A stretch of 64,000 nucleotides of DNA from Onstottus_B sp049273855 (GCA_049273855.1 JBASRN010000036.1:1-64000), one strand, 5' to 3'. Positions 1-9,358 are shown, numbered from the stretch's first letter. Numbers and translations are program-made. Notes: generated by a model not told the origin, from the sequence alone.

Positions 1-6
1 AAGAAG

Positions 7-28
7 GGGCGCCCGCGGAGGGACGCCC
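7..28 (-). terminator. Rho-independent-like terminator after the mog gene
   Basis: Read on the minus strand, a GC-rich stem (GGGCGTCCC paired with GGGCGCCC, one bulge, five-base loop) begins 17 bases past the mog stop codon and is followed by CTTCTT. Position and shape fit transcription termination. The window edge cuts off the downstream context. Confidence 0.55.
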
Positions 29-45
29 GTACATGGTCCTTGTTT

Positions 46-546
46 CTAAAGAGCACACTTGGGCGACTGGTCCGAGAGCAAACCGATCGCATGAGGTATT
101 GAGCTTCGAACGGCCGCGAAGTTTTGGACCGCGCCGCGCACGCTTCCGGGCAAGTTAACTATCAGCGTTCGGCCGCGAATACCGCAGACTGCGCGCGAGA
201 GCGATGCTAGCGGAGTCTGATCGAGGCTCCTCGACCTCATAAGCTCCGCGAGTCCCGGCGCTTCCTTCTCGATCACATCTCGTGTCGCTTCCGGGGTGTT
301 ATCGCGCGGCGCGAAGCCGGTCCCGCCCGTTGTGCAGATCAGATTCACACCGCCGCGATCGGCATAGTCGCGAAGCCTGGCGGCAATCGCTCCGCGGTCG
401 TCAGAGATGATCTCAGTAGCGGCGATACGGCAGCCGAGCTTTTCAAGCTCAGCGACCAGCGCGGGGCCGGACTCGTCCTTCTTCTCTCCGCGTGACCGCG
501 AATCGCTGATGGTGAGCACCACTGCTACGATTTCCACTCTCGCCAT
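46..546 (-). CDS. MogA/MoaB family molybdenum cofactor biosynthesis protein
   Basis: A 166-residue protein of the MogA/MoaB/MoeA-C fold. Members bind molybdopterin and adenylylate it before molybdate insertion in the cytoplasm. The family signature TTGGTGFAPRDNTPEAT is present at about residues 67-83, preceded by the N-terminal strand VVLTISDSRSRG that opens the substrate pocket. The frame is open 108 bases further upstream, but the ATG at 546 matches the usual N terminus and avoids running into the thpR stop region. No other molybdenum cofactor gene is in the window, so the choice between MogA (adenylyltransferase) and MoaB (often non-essential paralogue) is not decided. Family assignment is firm; the exact role is inferred. 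Confidence 0.9.
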   Translation of the reverse strand: MARVEIVAVVLTISDSRSRGEKKDESGPALVAELEKLGCRIAATEIISDDRGAIAARLRDYADRGGVNLICTTGGTGFAPRDNTPEATRDVIEKEAPGLAELMRSRSLDQTPLASLSRAVCGIRGRTLIVNLPGSVRGAVQNFAAVRSSIPHAIGLLSDQSPKCAL

Positions 547-637
547 AGTTGCTCTACCAATTACTTGTCCCGAATTTCGTTCGTCGTCGCTGGTAAACAG
601 TATCTCAGCCGCTTGTTTGACTTGTAAACATGGGCCG

Positions 638-1249
638 CTAGAACCCGGGCCCAAGCGGCACGTGGAAGAGAGGGGAATAAATCGACCCGCCGGGATTCAT
701 TTCGCTGCGCATCACGATGACCTTGGCGGCTTGAAAGCTCTCACACGCAAAGCCCGTTGTGATCAAGTTTTCGGCAACGCGGCTTGCGTTCTGTGGCGAG
801 CGAACACGGCCGATCGTCAGATGTGGCGAGAACCTTCGATCGTCAGGCGGAAACCCTCCGATAGCGAGCTCTTCTTCAATCAAAGCATGCAGATCTGCCA
901 GGGCATCGGGTACGGCAGGCAATCCAACCCAGAATACGCGCGGGCGCTTCACCGAAGGGAAACAGCCTGTCGTGCCGACTTCGATCTCAATGGGCCGGGA
1001 TCGAAGGGCGGCTCGCTCAACCGCTGCGCCCACCTCCGGGATGCAGGCCGACGCTACCTCGCCGAGGAATCTCAACGTCAAATGAATGTTTGAGGGCTTG
1101 ACCCAGCTTATCTTCGCGTCTTGTTGCCTGAGGGTCTGTTGCAACTTGTCTATGCGTTCTTTTAGGGAGTCGGGCACTTCGATGCAGATGAAAGTGCGGA
1201 TCGAGTTTGAGCTTCGGAGATTAGCTTGAGATTCAGAGCCGTCGGTCAT
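638..1249 (-). CDS. thpR: RNA 2',3'-cyclic phosphodiesterase (LigT/2H family)
   Basis: A 203-residue cytoplasmic 2H phosphoesterase. It carries the two diagnostic HxTx motifs, IHLTLRFLG at about residue 56 and SPHLTIGRV at about residue 143, spaced as in ThpR, which opens 2',3'-cyclic phosphate RNA ends to 2'-phosphates. The N terminus after a short polar leader (IRTFICIEVPDSL) also matches the family. It lies 91 bases upstream of the mog gene on the same strand and could be co-transcribed, without a known functional link. Family identity is clear from both motifs; the physiological RNA substrate is not known for most members. Confidence 0.92.
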   Translation of the reverse strand: MTDGSESQANLRSSNSIRTFICIEVPDSLKERIDKLQQTLRQQDAKISWVKPSNIHLTLRFLGEVASACIPEVGAAVERAALRSRPIEIEVGTTGCFPSVKRPRVFWVGLPAVPDALADLHALIEEELAIGGFPPDDRRFSPHLTIGRVRSPQNASRVAENLITTGFACESFQAAKVIVMRSEMNPGGSIYSPLFHVPLGPGF

Positions 1250-1297
1250 TGTTTGATGAAAGCGACGATCGACAAAGTCTACGAAGAAGCGAAATGT

Positions 1298-3427
1298 TCA
1301 AATCGAAGCGTAGGACCTCATCAATCGGCTTTGAGTGTCGACTCGCTCCTCGTCTTCACCGGCGACGACGCGGCCGTAAGTCCCGTCCGGTAAAAGCACC
1401 CGCGCCTTGACGTTATCGCGCAAGCACACGTCGAGAATATCTTCTTTCAGACGCTTCTTGAGCCGCGGGTCCTCGATTGGTGCAACCAACTCGACGCGGC
1501 GGTCCAGATTGCGTTGCATCCAATCCGCGCTTCCGATGTAAACACTCGGGTCCCCTCCGTTCTCGAAGTAGTAGATTCGGGTGTGCTCCAGGAAGCGACC
1601 GACGATGCTCCGAACCGTGATCTTGTCCGAGAGACCGGGCACCCCGGGCCTGAGCGAACACACTCCGCGAACGATCAGGTCGATTGTGACTCCTGCTTGT
1701 GAAGCCTCGTAAAGCTCGCGAATAATCTTGGTGTCGGTCAGGCTGTTGATCTTTATGATTATCCGCGCCGGGCGTCCAGCTTTCTCGTGCTCGATCTCGC
1801 GCTCGATAAGAGCGCTTGTTTGCTCGCGCAGGTTTACCGGCGCAACCAACAATCGCCGGTACTGCGTCTGCCGCGAGAAGCCGGTCAGGTAGTTGAACAA
1901 CTCGGAAGCATCTGAGCCGATCTGATCGTTGGAAGTAAACAAGCCAAGGTCTGTGTAGATTCGCGCAGTCGTCGGGTTGTAGTTGCCGGTTCCGATGTGC
2001 AGGTATCGCCGAAGCGCGCCGGCCTCGCGCCGCACGACCAGGGCAAGCTTGCAATGCGTCTTGAGTCCCAGCAGACCATAAACAACGTGAACACCAGCCC
2101 GCTCGAGCCGCCTTGCCCATTCGATGTTGTTCTCTTCGTCGAAACGGGCCTTCAATTCAACCAGCACAGCTACTTGCTTGCCTCGTTCGCTGGCTTCCAT
2201 CAAGGCTTTCACGATGGGCGAGTCCGGCCCGGTCCGGTAGAGCGTCATCTTTATCGCCAACACATCCGGGTCGGTGGCCGCGGTGTTGATGAAGTCCACA
2301 ACGGATGAAAAGGAATCGTACGGATGATGCACCAGCACATCCTGGCGCTTGATTACATCGAAGATCGAGTCGCTCGTGCGCAGAGCTGCGGGAACCGAAG
2401 CGACGAGCGGCTTGTCCTTCAACTCCGGTCGGTCCAGCTTGTAGAGCGACATCAAATCGGGCAGGTTTAGCGGACCGTCAATGGCGTAGACATCGTCGGC
2501 CGTCAGCTTCAGCGAGCTGGCGAGGTAACGCACCATCTCGCCTGGCATCGAAGAGCTGACTTCGAGACGCACCGCCGTGCCGAACCTCCGCTTGCGAACT
2601 TCCTGCTCGACCGTCCGCAGCAGGTCATTCGCCTCGTCCTCCCGGATCTCAATGTCAGCGTCCCGAGTCACCCGAAACACGTGATGATCGCCCACCCGCA
2701 TACCTGGGAACAGCGCGCCGACATTGGCGGCGATCAACTCTTCGAGCAGGATAAACGAGCTTCCGGAGTCACCAATCGGCACGAGCCGCGGAACCAGAGG
2801 CGGGACTTTGACGCGAGCAAATCGCGATCCATCGACCGCGCTTGCTCCGGCGTCGCGCGCTTCGGGTTCGATCATCACGGCGACGTTAAGGCTCACATTT
2901 GAGATGTAGGGAAAGGGATGTCCGGGATCGACGGCCTGCGGTGTTAGCACCGGAAACACATTGTCCATAAAGTAAGCATTTAGTGCTCGCCGCTCGCGGT
3001 CCGAGAGCGCGCGATAAGGCGTGATTACGATCCCGGCGGAGCTCAACTCGGGCAGCAGTTCGTCGTTCAAACACCTCATCTGCTCGGCAAGCAGCGGTCG
3101 CAGTCGCTCATTGATCAACTTGAGCTGCGCGGCAGGTGTCATACCGTCCAGCGAGAGTTCGGTCACCCCTTCGTCCAACTGCTCCTTCAATCCGGACACT
3201 CGTATCATGAAAAACTCGTCCAGGTTGGTCGAGAAGATCGAGATGAACTTAACTCGCTCGAGCAGTGGATGCGAACGATCCATCGCTTCTTCAAGGACTC
3301 GGCTGTTGAACTCCAGCCAGCTCGCCTCGCGGTTAAAGAGAAGCTGACGGTTAAGAAACAGAGTCGGAGGAAGCGTGATGTTACGATGCTGTCCGCTTTC
3401 TCTTCCTGGCGTGAGTGAATCTGTCAT
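1298..3427 (-). CDS. ppk1: Polyphosphate kinase 1
   Basis: A 709-residue enzyme that reversibly polymerises the terminal phosphate of ATP into inorganic polyphosphate. The N domain starts with FLNRQLLFNREASWLEFN, followed by the head region and two phospholipase D-like catalytic domains. The autophosphorylated histidine lies in LHIGTGNYNP, and the second conserved histidine region is the EHTRIYYFENG stretch. Length fits the family (about 690-740). The frame is open to 3499, but the ATG at 3427 overlaps the VOC gene stop in an ATGA, so the two are translationally coupled and this start is preferred. No ppx gene is adjacent. Confidence 0.97.
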   Translation of the reverse strand: MTDSLTPGRESGQHRNITLPPTLFLNRQLLFNREASWLEFNSRVLEEAMDRSHPLLERVKFISIFSTNLDEFFMIRVSGLKEQLDEGVTELSLDGMTPAAQLKLINERLRPLLAEQMRCLNDELLPELSSAGIVITPYRALSDRERRALNAYFMDNVFPVLTPQAVDPGHPFPYISNVSLNVAVMIEPEARDAGASAVDGSRFARVKVPPLVPRLVPIGDSGSSFILLEELIAANVGALFPGMRVGDHHVFRVTRDADIEIREDEANDLLRTVEQEVRKRRFGTAVRLEVSSSMPGEMVRYLASSLKLTADDVYAIDGPLNLPDLMSLYKLDRPELKDKPLVASVPAALRTSDSIFDVIKRQDVLVHHPYDSFSSVVDFINTAATDPDVLAIKMTLYRTGPDSPIVKALMEASERGKQVAVLVELKARFDEENNIEWARRLERAGVHVVYGLLGLKTHCKLALVVRREAGALRRYLHIGTGNYNPTTARIYTDLGLFTSNDQIGSDASELFNYLTGFSRQTQYRRLLVAPVNLREQTSALIEREIEHEKAGRPARIIIKINSLTDTKIIRELYEASQAGVTIDLIVRGVCSLRPGVPGLSDKITVRSIVGRFLEHTRIYYFENGGDPSVYIGSADWMQRNLDRRVELVAPIEDPRLKKRLKEDILDVCLRDNVKARVLLPDGTYGRVVAGEDEERVDTQSRLMRSYASI

Positions 3428-3813
3428 TGCGCGCTCTCCAGCCGCTGGGCGATCTCGATTCTGTTCGCGCCGGGGTCGCAAATATAGAACCGCTTCCATC
3501 CGTCGATCGGCCGAGCGTCGGGAATGATTTCAACTCCGGAGTTGCGAAGCCGAAGCTCGGCCTCCGCCAGATTAGCTACGAGATAGCAGACGTGGCGGCG
3601 GCTGGAATGATTCTGACTGGCTGCCTCTTCGACCGAAAGGTGAACTTGAACGGAGCCCTGGCGAAACCACGCGCCGCCTCGACCCTTCGAGTTGCCGGGT
3701 TTCGGGATCTCTTCCAGGCCGAGCACGTCTCGATAAAAGCGCTTCGACGCTTCCTCGGCTGCGACCGGAACCGTTATTTGGATGTGATTGATTTCTATGA
3801 TCCCTATTGCCAT
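3424..3813 (-). CDS. VOC (glyoxalase/bleomycin resistance) family protein
   Basis: A 129-residue protein with the paired beta-alpha-beta-beta-beta modules of the vicinal oxygen chelate fold. It begins IEINHIQITVPV, with the usual first metal histidine, contains RDVLGLEEI and HVCYLVANL, and ends in FYICDPGANRIEI, where the late glutamate ligand is expected. The fold is used by glyoxalase I, dioxygenases and antibiotic-binding proteins, and sequence alone does not choose among them. Its stop codon overlaps the ppk1 start by four bases, implying co-translation. A 266-base gap upstream (3814-4079) shows no gene. Confidence 0.85.
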   Translation of the reverse strand: MAIGIIEINHIQITVPVAAEEASKRFYRDVLGLEEIPKPGNSKGRGGAWFRQGSVQVHLSVEEAASQNHSSRRHVCYLVANLAEAELRLRNSGVEIIPDARPIDGWKRFYICDPGANRIEIAQRLESAQ

Positions 3814-4079
3814 CTATGGATTTCGGCGCGGCACTCGACGTTGAACCGTGCCCGCACAGTATATCAGCACCAAAGACCCCGGCTCTAGTTTGACTCGCCC
3901 GAATAGACCCGATTGGCGGCGGCTACTCCCTCGCAGGTCACGAGAAGCATTCCGCGTCGAAAGCCCTATGCAGCGGGTCCACCACGAACAGCACTTTCTC
4001 GCGAGTGCTTCCCTGGTTAAAACGCTTCGTACAAGTCTTGTCCCCGGATCGCAGTGTCTCATCCGACATAGAGCCTCGC

Positions 4080-5255
4080 CTAGCGAGCATTGATTAGCTC
4101 CAACGCGGCGCTGATCGGTGTGCAAAGCGTGATATCCGGCGCGGCTCCTACATTTGCAGTAACGATACCGATGACTTCTCCTCGCCGGTTGAGGACCGGG
4201 CCGCCGCTGTTCCCCTGATTAGCCCGAAGACTGAGTTGTATTACGTCGTGCCCTACTCGGCTCACGAGGCCAGTTGCAAGCGATGGCTCAATGCGGGTGT
4301 CCCTTGTAAGGCTTAGAAGATCCAGACCCAGTGGATAACCTATTGCCGCGACTTCTTCACCCTGGATGACCTGGTCGAGTTGATTCTGGGCGCCGACGAC
4401 GACCGGCAATCCCGATCTATTGATCTTGAGAACGGCCACATCAACATGCTTGTCTGGATAATCCCGGTACACGTCCGCTGCGATTGCCTCGTGTTTCGTT
4501 TGGCCCCGAAAGATGACTTCGATCTTTGTCGTCCGGCCCGAGATGATTGACGAATCGTATTCCCATGCTCGGATAAGATGACGGTTGGTCACGATAAGCC
4601 CATCGCCAGAAATCACAAAGCCCGAACCAGTCTTCGCCTCCGTGGCAACCGGCTGCCCGTTGCTGTCCAGAGTTTCAAACTCGACTCGAATAAACACAAC
4701 GGCGGGGCTGTTGAGCTCGGCCACTTGAGCGAAAGTCAATTCGTCATCGCGCCGGGGAAGCGAGGATGAAGCCACTATGCCTGCCACGGCGCCGATCGAC
4801 ATCGCGACGACGAGTGCGAGGATAAGTAACGCGTTGCCTGGTTGTCTGCGGCGCCTTAAGCGAGCGACGACTTCAGCACTACTGGTTCGGAAGAAGACGT
4901 CGCGTCCGCCTGACGGGCGCCCTGAGTGAGCCGTCGTTTCCAGATCCGCGTCGGTTTCAATCGCGAACCTGACAAGCGGCCCACCCGCGCCAAATTCGAT
5001 GAGGTCGTCGTGATGAATCTCGGTGGCTACAACCCGCCGGCCGTTGACCATCGTCCCGTTGGTCGAGCCCAGATCCAGCAGCACGTATTGATCCCCCCTG
5101 CGTGAGACTTGCGCGTGATGCGAGGAAACGCGGCGCTCGTTTTCGCCGAAGCTCAACAAGTTATCGGCGGCCCGCCCGATCGGAATCACTTTGTCATCGA
5201 AGCCGGCGCGTTCTCCTTTGTTGTGACCGATCAGGTAGGTAAAGGTGGCACGCAT
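4080..5255 (-). CDS. Membrane-anchored FHA-domain trypsin-like (HtrA-type) serine protease
   Basis: A 391-residue protein from the ATG at 5255 (frame open to 5309). Residues about 20-95 form a forkhead-associated domain with the phosphothreonine-binding signature IPIGR, RRVSSHHAQV and LDLGSTNGTMVNG. A single membrane segment follows (ALLILALVVAMSIGAVAGIV). The C-terminal half is a trypsin-like protease with the triad visible: His in VTNRHLI, Asp in HVDVAVLKI and Ser in NQGNSGGPV. No PDZ domain is seen. The likely topology is cytoplasmic FHA and extracytoplasmic protease, which would couple an internal Thr kinase signal to external proteolysis. That coupling is inference; no Ser/Thr kinase is encoded nearby. 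Confidence 0.9.
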   Translation of the reverse strand: MRATFTYLIGHNKGERAGFDDKVIPIGRAADNLLSFGENERRVSSHHAQVSRRGDQYVLLDLGSTNGTMVNGRRVVATEIHHDDLIEFGAGGPLVRFAIETDADLETTAHSGRPSGGRDVFFRTSSAEVVARLRRRRQPGNALLILALVVAMSIGAVAGIVASSSLPRRDDELTFAQVAELNSPAVVFIRVEFETLDSNGQPVATEAKTGSGFVISGDGLIVTNRHLIRAWEYDSSIISGRTTKIEVIFRGQTKHEAIAADVYRDYPDKHVDVAVLKINRSGLPVVVGAQNQLDQVIQGEEVAAIGYPLGLDLLSLTRDTRIEPSLATGLVSRVGHDVIQLSLRANQGNSGGPVLNRRGEVIGIVTANVGAAPDITLCTPISAALELINAR

Positions 5256-5361
5256 CGCGATAGTGGGTCTTGCGGGTCGCCGAAGGCTTCCGGCCCGACC
5301 GGGACTCAATTGAGAGCCTAATCTAGCTTATCAGTCGATCGGGGCACAAGTGACCGAGCAA

Positions 5362-6156
5362 TCAGCTTGAGGTGAGCCGCTCGATCGTTTCTGCTATGTC
5401 GACCCGCTCCTGCGAAACGTCTCGAGCGCATCTCAGATGCATCAAGAACTCGCGGTTCCCTTCCCCGCCGAGTATCGGCGATGCGATAAGGCCAACCGCC
5501 CGGAAGCCGCTTGCCCGGCTGGAATCTGCGATTTCACGAAGCACACGGCGGTGCTTCAGCGGATCGGTCACGATTCCGCCTTTGCCCACTTCGCCTTTGC
5601 CAACCTCGAACTGAGGTTTGATCAGCGCGATGCAATCGGCGCGGTCGCCGAGACAAACTCGCAATGGTGAAAGAACCTTGTCCAACGAAATAAACGAAAG
5701 ATCGACCGCAGCCAGATCGAAACTAAGGCCGAATTGTTCTGGGCTGAGGTTGCGAGCGTTGACGCCTTCCAGCACTACAACCCGCGGGTCTTGTCGCATT
5801 TTCCATGCAAGCTGGTTGTGACCGACATCCACCGCCCAAACCCTCGCCGCCCCATGCTGAAGCAGACAATCTGTGAACCCTCCGGTCGAAGCGCCAACGT
5901 CGATGCAGTTCTTACCGGTCGGATCGATCCTGAACTCACGAAGCGCGGCCTCAAGCTTGAGACCCCCGCGGCCCACGTAGCGTAGCGTCGTGCCTTTGAT
6001 TCGAATCTCTGCGTCTATATCGATCGCGTGCCCGGGTTTGTCGACACGCTGGTCGTCAACCAGGACCTGGCCGGCGAGGATCACCGCTTGCGCACGCGTC
6101 CGGCTCTCGACGATCCCACGGTCCACTAGCACCTTGTCGAGTCGTTCCTTCGCCAT
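5362..6156 (-). CDS. tlyA: TlyA family rRNA 2'-O-methyltransferase (S4 plus FtsJ domains)
   Basis: A 264-residue protein. The first 60 residues are an S4 RNA-binding domain (ERLDKVLVDRGIVESRTRAQ), followed by an FtsJ-like SAM methyltransferase with ligand loop IDVGASTGGFTDCLLQ and the catalytic-type KPQFEVGKGEVGKGG region. TlyA enzymes methylate ribose in 16S/23S rRNA; older literature calls the family hemolysin A. A GTG at 6174 is also in frame, but the ATG at 6156 gives the normal MAKERLDKVL start. In many bacteria the gene lies next to dxs/ispA/xseAB, as here, separated only by an opposite-strand insertion. Confidence 0.94.
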   Translation of the reverse strand: MAKERLDKVLVDRGIVESRTRAQAVILAGQVLVDDQRVDKPGHAIDIDAEIRIKGTTLRYVGRGGLKLEAALREFRIDPTGKNCIDVGASTGGFTDCLLQHGAARVWAVDVGHNQLAWKMRQDPRVVVLEGVNARNLSPEQFGLSFDLAAVDLSFISLDKVLSPLRVCLGDRADCIALIKPQFEVGKGEVGKGGIVTDPLKHRRVLREIADSSRASGFRAVGLIASPILGGEGNREFLMHLRCARDVSQERVDIAETIERLTSS

Positions 6157-6409
6157 TTCGTTGCTTGAAACCACCGTCCAGGCGGGCCGTTTGACGGAGC
6201 AGCATGACGCCAGGATGGGCCCAACGCTTCAGGGTCCTATCCGCGCGAGACCGCCTGTCAGCTTTACCCCACGGATAGCTTATCGAGTTCAAAACTATTG
6301 CGCTATGGTCGGCGTATAGGAATAGGCGGGCGCCGCAGCAGTTAGTGGAGTGACAAGTTCCCAGGTTCTGGGTAAGCTTCACCTAAGAACTCGCCGTTTG
6401 GAGGAAAAA

Positions 6410-7159
6410 ATGTTCTGTCCGAAATGCGGGGCCGAAGCGCTCGACGGCCAGAGGTTCTGCAAGTCGTGCGGCACCAACTTGCAGTTGATCAACAACGCGC
6501 TGCGAGGCGGCGACGGCGGTCAGTCGATCTACGGCGTCGATCTCGAAGCCCTCAAGCAAAACGCGATAGAGTTCGCCAAGAGCTGGAAGGATGGCTGGAG
6601 CGGTACCGCCGGCCCCGGCGTTCGCGTCGGTATCATGCGTGGCCACACAACACGCGAAATCAAAAAGCGAGAACGGGAGGAAGCCCGAAAGAGGAACTTG
6701 CCGCGCCCTAAAGACTGGCTGAGGTACACGTGGCAGCACAACCTCAGGAATGGCCTCATGAGCCTGTTCTCGGGTCTGGGGCTGGGTGCCGTTCTGTACT
6801 ATATCGGCCAGAATTTGGTTGGCTGGGGCGCGTTCGACGGCATACCTAACCTAACGCCGAGACAGTTGGAAGCCATTCAACACGCCGCGGGAGTAGCCTG
6901 GATGATTTCCGTTTTTCCCGTTGTAAAAGGTGTGTCTCAAATCATCTACGCGGCATTCTTTGCCGAATCCATGAAAACTCTCAGCGAGCGGTTCACCGTC
7001 CCACTCCACCCAGAGCGGGAACCTTCTACGCCCGAGCGGACGCAGGAGCCAGTCGTCACTGGCTACCCACGCCTGGACGCTCCACCCGCCAGCGTCACCG
7101 AACACACAACAGAGATTTTCGAGCCCGTTACGTCCGAGGCCAGACGGGAAACCCAGTGA
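6410..7159 (+). CDS. Zinc-ribbon membrane protein of unknown function
   Basis: A 249-residue protein. The start is set by a strong ribosome site, GGAGG followed by six A residues and the ATG at 6410; an upstream ATG at 6350 has none. The first 25 residues are a double CxxC zinc ribbon (FCPKCGAEALDGQRFCKSCG), typical of the zinc-ribbon_2 group. A charged stretch rich in Arg, Lys and Glu follows (about residues 83-105). Two hydrophobic segments come next, near residues 122-145 and 170-195. The tail is Pro/Thr/Glu-rich. It is the only plus-strand gene inside the tlyA-dxs-ispA-xseBA group. I do not recognise a specific family beyond the ribbon. Confidence 0.8.
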   Translation: MFCPKCGAEALDGQRFCKSCGTNLQLINNALRGGDGGQSIYGVDLEALKQNAIEFAKSWKDGWSGTAGPGVRVGIMRGHTTREIKKREREEARKRNLPRPKDWLRYTWQHNLRNGLMSLFSGLGLGAVLYYIGQNLVGWGAFDGIPNLTPRQLEAIQHAAGVAWMISVFPVVKGVSQIIYAAFFAESMKTLSERFTVPLHPEREPSTPERTQEPVVTGYPRLDAPPASVTEHTTEIFEPVTSEARRETQ

Positions 7160-7170
7160 AGAAGAAGGTC

Positions 7171-7390
7171 GTAGTCTGTGGTCAGTAGTCCATAGGTCCT
7201 CGGGGACATCACCCTCCGGTTCAAGCCGTACTTCGCACCTCACTGACAACCAATTTTCCTCGGGCCAAGGTGATAGGCGTAAAGATTTGGGACAGGGTTA
7301 GGCGATCACCTTCGTTGCGTAATCGCGTTAGCGACTGTTGTTGCCGCCTGTCGTCCGGCGATTGGCTACGGACCACTGACTACGGACTAC
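7171..7390. repeat. Pair of inverted 26-bp repeats flanking the 3' intergenic region of dxs
   Basis: Bases 7171-7196 (GTAGTCTGTGGTCAGTAGTC...) and 7365-7390 are inverted imperfect copies, matching at about 22 of 26 positions. Each copy has internal GTAGTC/GTGGTC iterations resembling the short tandem repeats dispersed in some bacterial genomes. The right copy contains the dxs stop codon at 7387. The 168 bases between them show no gene. Together they could fold into a large hairpin between two convergent genes and act as a terminator. Confidence 0.6.
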
Positions 7391-9297
7391 TTCGATCTGC
7401 TGTAAACCGGCTCGAAGCTGAACTTGCTTGCGACAAAGTCTTTCACCTGCGAGTAGATTCCATCGGCATCCAGTCCGTACTTCGCCAGAAGCAAGCTCTG
7501 ACTTGCGTGCTCGATTATCTTGTCAGGGAACCCGAGCCTCATCACGCGCACTTCGTGCAGGTGGGTTTGTTCTAGCACCTCCATCACGGCACTTCCAAAG
7601 CCCCCCATCAGATAATGGTCTTCCACCGTCACGATCATCCCGTGTGAGCGAGCGAGCGCCAAAATCAACTCGGCGTCAAGGGGCTTCACGAACCGCGCAT
7701 TCACCACCGTGGGATTCAACCCATCAGCAGCCAATCTCTCGGCTGCTTTCAGGCAGTAGCTGACTTCGGAGCCGATGCCCAGTATTGCGACGTCGGTCCC
7801 CTCGCGCAGTATCTCCGCTTTGCCGATCTCGAGCGCGTAGATGGTTTCGTCCATCGGAACGCCCACTCCGCTTCCGCGCGGGTAACGCACAGAAGCCGGG
7901 CCGTCGTACTCGACTCCTGTCTTGAGCATGTGCCGAAGCTCGTTCTCATCCTTCGGGGCCATAATCACGAAGCCCGGCATGGGCCGCAGGTAGGCAAAGT
8001 CCATTAGGCCGTGGTGGGTCGGCCCGTCCGCGCCCGCTACGCCTGCGCGATCGAGCGCAAAGGTGACATCGAGGCCCATCAAGACTACGTCGTGGAAGAT
8101 CTGATCGTAAGCGCGTTGCAAGAACGTAGAATAGATTGCGGCGATCGGCTTTAAGCCTTCGGTCGCCATCCCCGCCGCAAACGTAACCGCGTGCTGCTCG
8201 GCTATTGCGGTGTCAAACGTGCGATCGGGAAACTCCTTCATCACTTTGCTGAGGCCCGTTCCATCAGGCATCGCGGCAGTAATCGCGACTATGCGTGGAT
8301 TCTCCTTCATCAATTGGATAGTGGCCTGCGCGAACACGGCCGTGTAGGCCGGCGCAGAGGCGGGTTCTTTGATGAACTTGCCCGTCGCAATCTCAAACGC
8401 CGACGTGCCGTGCCAGGCTGCCTTGTCGCGCTCGGCCGGTTCGTAGCCCTTTCCCTTCACGGTCAGCGCGTGAATCAACACCGGCCCCGTCTCGTTCTTT
8501 GCTTCTTCAAGCGTCGTCAGTATCGAATTTATGTCGTGTCCGTTGATCGGGCCCATGTACTTCAGTCCGAGTTCCTCCCAGAGGGCTCCAGGTATGAACG
8601 CCCGCGTCAACGTGTCCTTCACGGCCCTTGCTCCCGAGAGCATCATTTCGCCGAAGGCCGGAATGACCTTCAGCCACTCTTCCACTTCGTGTTTCAGCTC
8701 GTTGTAAGGACGCGCCCCCCGGATTCGGTTCAGGTAACCCGCAAGCGCTCCGACGTTGGGCGAGATCGACATCTCATTGTCGTTCAGCAGTATTATCATT
8801 CGCTTCTTCAAGTGGCCAACCTGATTGATCCCTTCAAGCGCCATCCCGGCGGTCAGGCCGGCATCGCCAATGAAGGCAATTACGTTGAAGTCCTCCTGCT
8901 TCAGGTCACGAGCAGCCGCAATACCGAGCGCCGACGAAATGGAAGTGCCTGCGTGAGCTGCGTTGAACACATCGTACTCGGATTCCTCGCGGCGCAGGAA
9001 TCCGCTGAGCCCTTCGTATTGCCGAATAGTCGGAAACTGATCGCGGCGCCCGGTCAGAATCTTGTGAGAATAAGCCTGATGTCCTATGTCGATGACCAGC
9101 TTGTCACGCGGAGTATCGAAGGCATAGTGCAGTGCGATAATAAGCTCGACGGGCCCAAGGCTCGCACCGGTGTGGCCGCCGATCTTCGACAACGTCTCGA
9201 TCATGTACTCGCGCAACTCGTCGGCGAGCGGTTGAAGCTTGGATTGCGGAAGCCGACGGAGGTCAGATGGGTCGTTAATCTCTTGCAGTAGTCTCAT
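7387..9297 (-). CDS. dxs: 1-deoxy-D-xylulose-5-phosphate synthase
   Basis: A 636-residue thiamine diphosphate enzyme that condenses pyruvate with glyceraldehyde 3-phosphate, the first step of the MEP isoprenoid pathway. It begins RLLQEINDPSDLRRLP and contains DIGHQAYSHKILTGR, the ThDP-Mg motif GDAGLTAGMALEGIN, the transketolase central domain with IAEQHAVTFAAGMA, and DRAGVAGADGPTHHG. Length matches the family. The frame is open to 9327; the ATG at 9297 gives the canonical N terminus, although neither start has a well-spaced ribosome site. It is followed upstream by the prenyl synthase that uses the pathway product. Confidence 0.97.
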   Translation of the reverse strand: MRLLQEINDPSDLRRLPQSKLQPLADELREYMIETLSKIGGHTGASLGPVELIIALHYAFDTPRDKLVIDIGHQAYSHKILTGRRDQFPTIRQYEGLSGFLRREESEYDVFNAAHAGTSISSALGIAAARDLKQEDFNVIAFIGDAGLTAGMALEGINQVGHLKKRMIILLNDNEMSISPNVGALAGYLNRIRGARPYNELKHEVEEWLKVIPAFGEMMLSGARAVKDTLTRAFIPGALWEELGLKYMGPINGHDINSILTTLEEAKNETGPVLIHALTVKGKGYEPAERDKAAWHGTSAFEIATGKFIKEPASAPAYTAVFAQATIQLMKENPRIVAITAAMPDGTGLSKVMKEFPDRTFDTAIAEQHAVTFAAGMATEGLKPIAAIYSTFLQRAYDQIFHDVVLMGLDVTFALDRAGVAGADGPTHHGLMDFAYLRPMPGFVIMAPKDENELRHMLKTGVEYDGPASVRYPRGSGVGVPMDETIYALEIGKAEILREGTDVAILGIGSEVSYCLKAAERLAADGLNPTVVNARFVKPLDAELILALARSHGMIVTVEDHYLMGGFGSAVMEVLEQTHLHEVRVMRLGFPDKIIEHASQSLLLAKYGLDADGIYSQVKDFVASKFSFEPVYSRSK

Positions 9298-9358
9298 AGT
9301 ATGATCAGTCTCCACAGTAAATGGCATTCAGAACGGTAGAACGAAAGCATAGCTGGCG

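Noticed and set aside
407..1093. A 228-codon plus-strand frame across the mog and thpR genes
   Set aside because: It is antisense to two clearly conserved genes, has no recognisable motif and reflects the GC-rich third positions of the other strand.
8191..9291. A 366-codon plus-strand frame antisense to dxs
   Set aside because: The minus-strand dxs is unmistakable and the antisense translation is of low complexity with no family match.
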